Assembly (NCBI GenBank): GCA_031270875.1 | Contig: JAISXC010000228.1 | Span: forward strand, 1-7,884 | DNA from: Desulfovibrio sp. | GTDB taxonomy: Bacteria > Desulfobacterota > Desulfovibrionia > Desulfovibrionales > Desulfovibrionaceae | DNA length: 7,884 bases | Direction of reading: 5' to 3' | Shown here: one piece after another, positions 5,312 to 7,884 of the stretch | Numbering within the stretch: the first letter of the stretch is position 1 | Layout: the number at the start of each line of letters is the position of its first letter | Program-made: the position numbers and the translations under genes | Notes under the pieces: generated by a model | What the model was told of the DNA's origin: nothing | What the model saw: only the letters and a program-made list of their open reading frames with translations | The model's database searches: none

Positions 5312-7723
5312 ATGTTGCTTTCTCTCTCTTGGCTGCGCGAATTTACGCCCTATGAAGGCAGCGCTCGGGCTCTGGGCGACAGATTGACCATGCTTGGTCT
5401 GGAAGTTGAGGACATCCGCAATCCTTACGCGGACATCGGCGATGTTGTGGTGGGTGAGGTGGTGGAATGCAGGAATCATCCGGAATCCGGCCATCTCCAT
5501 TTGTGCAGGGTGGACGCGGCTCAGGGCGAGCTTTTGGATATTGTCTGCGGCGCGGCCAATGTGGCGGCGGGACAGAAAGTTCCTGTGGCCCTTGTGGGTA
5601 CGCGCATGCCCGGCGGCATGGTGATCAGAAAGGCCAGGCTGCGCGGCGCGGTTTCATGCGGCATGATCTGTTCCGAGAGGGAATTGGGCCTGACCGAAGA
5701 TCATAACGGCATCCTGGTGCTGCCGGCGGAGATGCGAACGGGTCTGCGCCTTGTGGACGCGCTCAGTCTGGACACTGAAGTGCTGGATATCTCCATAACC
5801 CCCAACAGGGCAGACTGCCTTTCCGTACTGGGCCTGGCCAGGGAAACGGCCCATGCCTTCGGCCTGCCTCTGACTGTTGTCGGTCTGCCTTTGACCGAAG
5901 GCCAGGAGCCCGACGCGAATATTCCCCTTGAGATAGAAGATGCCGAACTCTGCCGGCTCTACGCCGGGCGGGTCATTTCCGGCATCCGCGTGGCCCCCTC
6001 CCCCGCGAGGATGCGCTATCGCCTCAACGCCGTGGGCGTAAGGGCCATTTTCAATATTGTGGATGTGACCAATTATATTCTTTTTGAATGCGGCCAGCCT
6101 CTGCATTCCTTTGATCTGGACAAGCTCGGGGCGGGACGCATTGCGGTAAAAACAGCCCGGGACGGGGAAAAATTCACCACCCTGGACGGACAGGAGCGGA
6201 CCTTGGCCACCGGGGATCTCTGCATCTGCGACGCGGAACGCATTGTGGGCCTGGCCGGCGTCATGGGCGGCCTGAACACGGAAATCACAAAAGAAAGCCG
6301 CAATGTTTTTCTGGAAAGCGCGGTGTTCAAACCGGAGTGCATACGCAAGACCTCCCGGCGCCTGGGGCTTTCATCCGAGGCATCATACCGCTTTGAGCGC
6401 GGCGTTGACCAGGAGCGCACCGTCTGGGCCCTGGACCGCGCCTGCGCCATGATGGCGGCCGTGAGCGGCGGCGTGGTGCGCAAGGGGATCTTCAGACTGG
6501 AGCCCAAACCTTTTGTGCCTGTGGAAATAACATTCCGGCCGGAAAAAGCCGAAAGGCTTCTGGGTCTGAGGCTGGATGAGGAGTTCTGCGAGAAAACCTT
6601 TGCCGGTCTTGGCTGCGCCGTAACCAGGGACGGGGCGCGGTGGCGGGTGAACCAGCCGAGTTGGCGGCCGGATATCACCCGGGAGGCGGATCTGGTGGAA
6701 GAAGTGGGCCGTATGCGCGGCCTGGACTCCATTGCGCCTGTGCTGCCGCCAGTGTGCAGGAGCCTTGCCGATTCCGGGAGAACCGAGTCCGAATTTTCCT
6801 TCTGGACGCGCGTCAGGCGCTGGGGGGCCGGCCTTGGCCTTAATGAAGCCGTGAACTACAGCTTTGTGGGGCACAAGGATCTTGACCATCTCGGAATTTC
6901 GCCAGAGAGGCGCATTTCCATTCTCAATCCCCTCTCGGCGGAACAGGATGTTCTGCGCACCGCGCTCGCTCCGGGTCTGCTTCAGACCTTGCGCAACAAT
7001 CTGGCCCAGGGAACCGCTGGTCTGCGGCTGTTTGAGCTGGCCCGTGTTTTTGAGGTTCCGGGTCAGGGGCCTGCCCCGACGCGGGACGGTTTGCCCACGC
7101 CGGCGCGGGAGACGGGTATGCTGGGGTTTCTGCTCTACGGCGCGCGCCACGACGACTCCTGGCCGCATACCGAAGCGGATGCGGACTACGCCGACATCAA
7201 GGGCGTGGTTGAGCATCTGTTTCATTTTCTGCATTTGCCGGAGCCTGACTGTGAGGGCGTCAGCGACCATCCCTGGCTTTTGCCCGGCGTAGACATCAGT
7301 TGCGCCGGACGCGCGGTTGGCCGCATGGGTCGCGTCAAACCGGCTCTGGCCGGGATCTTTCACGCGCGCAAGGATGTGTGGCTTGCCGAGTGCAATCTGG
7401 ATGAATTGCGCAGACTGCACGATGCGGCGCGCGTTGCCTTTGTTCCCCTTCCTGTATATCCGCCGGTGCGGCGCGACATTACCGTCATGGCCGGGGAAGG
7501 TTCGCGCGTCGGACAACTGCTCGGGCATTTGCGGGCTCTGCGTTCGCCCCTCCTGACCGGGGCGTCCCTGCAGGATGTTTTTGAGCCGCGGCCGGGGGAT
7601 CGCCATCTGACTTTCCGGCTCACTTTCCGGCATGCCGGCAGAACTCTGAAGGACGCGGAGGTGGACAAGGAGCGGGAAAAAATTGCACAATCTCTGGTAA
7701 AGGCTTTCGGCGTGCGCATATAG
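5312..7723 (+). CDS. pheT: Phenylalanyl-tRNA synthetase beta subunit
   Basis: Partner of PheS; it binds tRNA-Phe and hydrolyses Tyr-tRNA-Phe in its editing site. The product has 803 residues (E. coli 795) and looks complete. It begins MLLSLSWLREF. An EMAP-type tRNA-binding domain (about 44-155) starts VVVGEVVECRNHPESGHLHLC. The B3/B4 editing domain (about 205-385) includes CGQPLHSFDLDKL at 260-272. The B5 domain starts near 402, a catalytic-like core follows, and the FDX-ACB anticodon-binding domain runs from about 713 to the end (YPPVRRDITVM and the final REKIAQSLVKAFG). The ribosome site is weak: only GGA at 5300-5302, 9 bases before ATG. The start lies 13 bases after the preceding stop, so reinitiation by ribosomes finishing the small upstream gene is plausible. 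Confidence 0.98.
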   Translation: MLLSLSWLREFTPYEGSARALGDRLTMLGLEVEDIRNPYADIGDVVVGEVVECRNHPESGHLHLCRVDAAQGELLDIVCGAANVAAGQKVPVALVGTRMPGGMVIRKARLRGAVSCGMICSERELGLTEDHNGILVLPAEMRTGLRLVDALSLDTEVLDISITPNRADCLSVLGLARETAHAFGLPLTVVGLPLTEGQEPDANIPLEIEDAELCRLYAGRVISGIRVAPSPARMRYRLNAVGVRAIFNIVDVTNYILFECGQPLHSFDLDKLGAGRIAVKTARDGEKFTTLDGQERTLATGDLCICDAERIVGLAGVMGGLNTEITKESRNVFLESAVFKPECIRKTSRRLGLSSEASYRFERGVDQERTVWALDRACAMMAAVSGGVVRKGIFRLEPKPFVPVEITFRPEKAERLLGLRLDEEFCEKTFAGLGCAVTRDGARWRVNQPSWRPDITREADLVEEVGRMRGLDSIAPVLPPVCRSLADSGRTESEFSFWTRVRRWGAGLGLNEAVNYSFVGHKDLDHLGISPERRISILNPLSAEQDVLRTALAPGLLQTLRNNLAQGTAGLRLFELARVFEVPGQGPAPTRDGLPTPARETGMLGFLLYGARHDDSWPHTEADADYADIKGVVEHLFHFLHLPEPDCEGVSDHPWLLPGVDISCAGRAVGRMGRVKPALAGIFHARKDVWLAECNLDELRRLHDAARVAFVPLPVYPPVRRDITVMAGEGSRVGQLLGHLRALRSPLLTGASLQDVFEPRPGDRHLTFRLTFRHAGRTLKDAEVDKEREKIAQSLVKAFGVRI

Positions 7724-7744
7724 GCCTTTGGCAATGGAGGCGTT

Positions 7745-7884
7745 ATGTTGGAAAAAACATACCGCATTGGCGAGGCGGCGGAACTGCTCAACCTGAAAAC
7801 GCACGTGCTGCGTTTCTGGGAAACCGAGTTCCCCCAGCTTACCCCGTCCCGAACGGACAAGGGGCAGCGGCTCTACACGGAAGG
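7745..7884 (+). CDS. MerR-family transcriptional regulator, N-terminal part
   Basis: A frame opens at ATG 7745 and runs off the right edge, giving 46 full codons: MLEKTYRIGEAAELLNLKTH, then VLRFWETEFPQLTP and GQRLYTEG. The YRIGEAAELL..K.HVLRFWE pattern followed by a (Q)RLY segment is the winged helix-turn-helix DNA-binding domain of MerR-type regulators. GGAGG at 7736-7740 lies 4 bases before the start. It begins 21 bases after pheT, so it may be the last gene of the same transcript. The effector domain is outside the window, so its signal and targets cannot be read. In some proteobacteria a MerR-like gene sits close behind pheT or ihfA; whether it regulates them is not known to me. Confidence 0.88.
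   Translation, partial: MLEKTYRIGEAAELLNLKTHVLRFWETEFPQLTPSRTDKGQRLYTE

Noticed and set aside
6383..7804. A 473-codon - strand frame opposite pheT, and a similar 300-codon one at 4393-5295.
   Set aside because: Both are shadows of strongly supported + strand genes, with no domain or good start site of their own.

Overview
This window is a core translation locus. Gene order, protein sequences and a moderately high GC content suggest a sulfate-reducing delta-proteobacterium of the Desulfovibrio type; this placement is from recalled family resemblance, not from a search. All well-supported genes lie on the + strand. No mobile element, CRISPR array, integration scar or defence system is visible.

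Layout: the 3' end of a flavodoxin-family oxidoreductase gene (2-259); a short AT-rich gap with a good sigma70-type promoter (307-335); a tRNA-Val(GAC) gene (357-433) whose CCA end abuts a perfect 17-bp terminator hairpin (434-480); then thrS (545-2491), infC (2478-3023), rpmI (3060-3257), rplT (3313-3672), a 183-base leader containing a second terminator-like hairpin (3811-3841), pheS (3856-4890), an unrecognised small secreted-protein gene (4930-5298), pheT (5312-7723) and the start of a MerR-type regulator gene (from 7745, cut by the window end). No stretch over 300 bases lacks a gene.

The order thrS-infC-rpmI-rplT-pheS-pheT matches the classical E. coli cluster. The genes supply two aminoacyl-tRNA synthetases (threonine; phenylalanine as an alpha2-beta2 enzyme), initiation factor 3 and two 50S proteins, plus a valine tRNA in front. 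The locus differs from E. coli in the adjoining tRNA gene, the extra secreted-protein gene between pheS and pheT, and a merR-like gene after pheT.

Most of the interest is regulatory. infC appears to start at the rare codon ATA, 8 bases after a near-perfect Shine-Dalgarno sequence inside the end of thrS, which fits IF-3 autoregulation. Terminator-like hairpins stand directly before thrS and pheS with no obvious promoter behind them, so both may be attenuators. The proline-rich exported protein between pheS and pheT is the least explained gene. I see no convincing novel multi-gene system.
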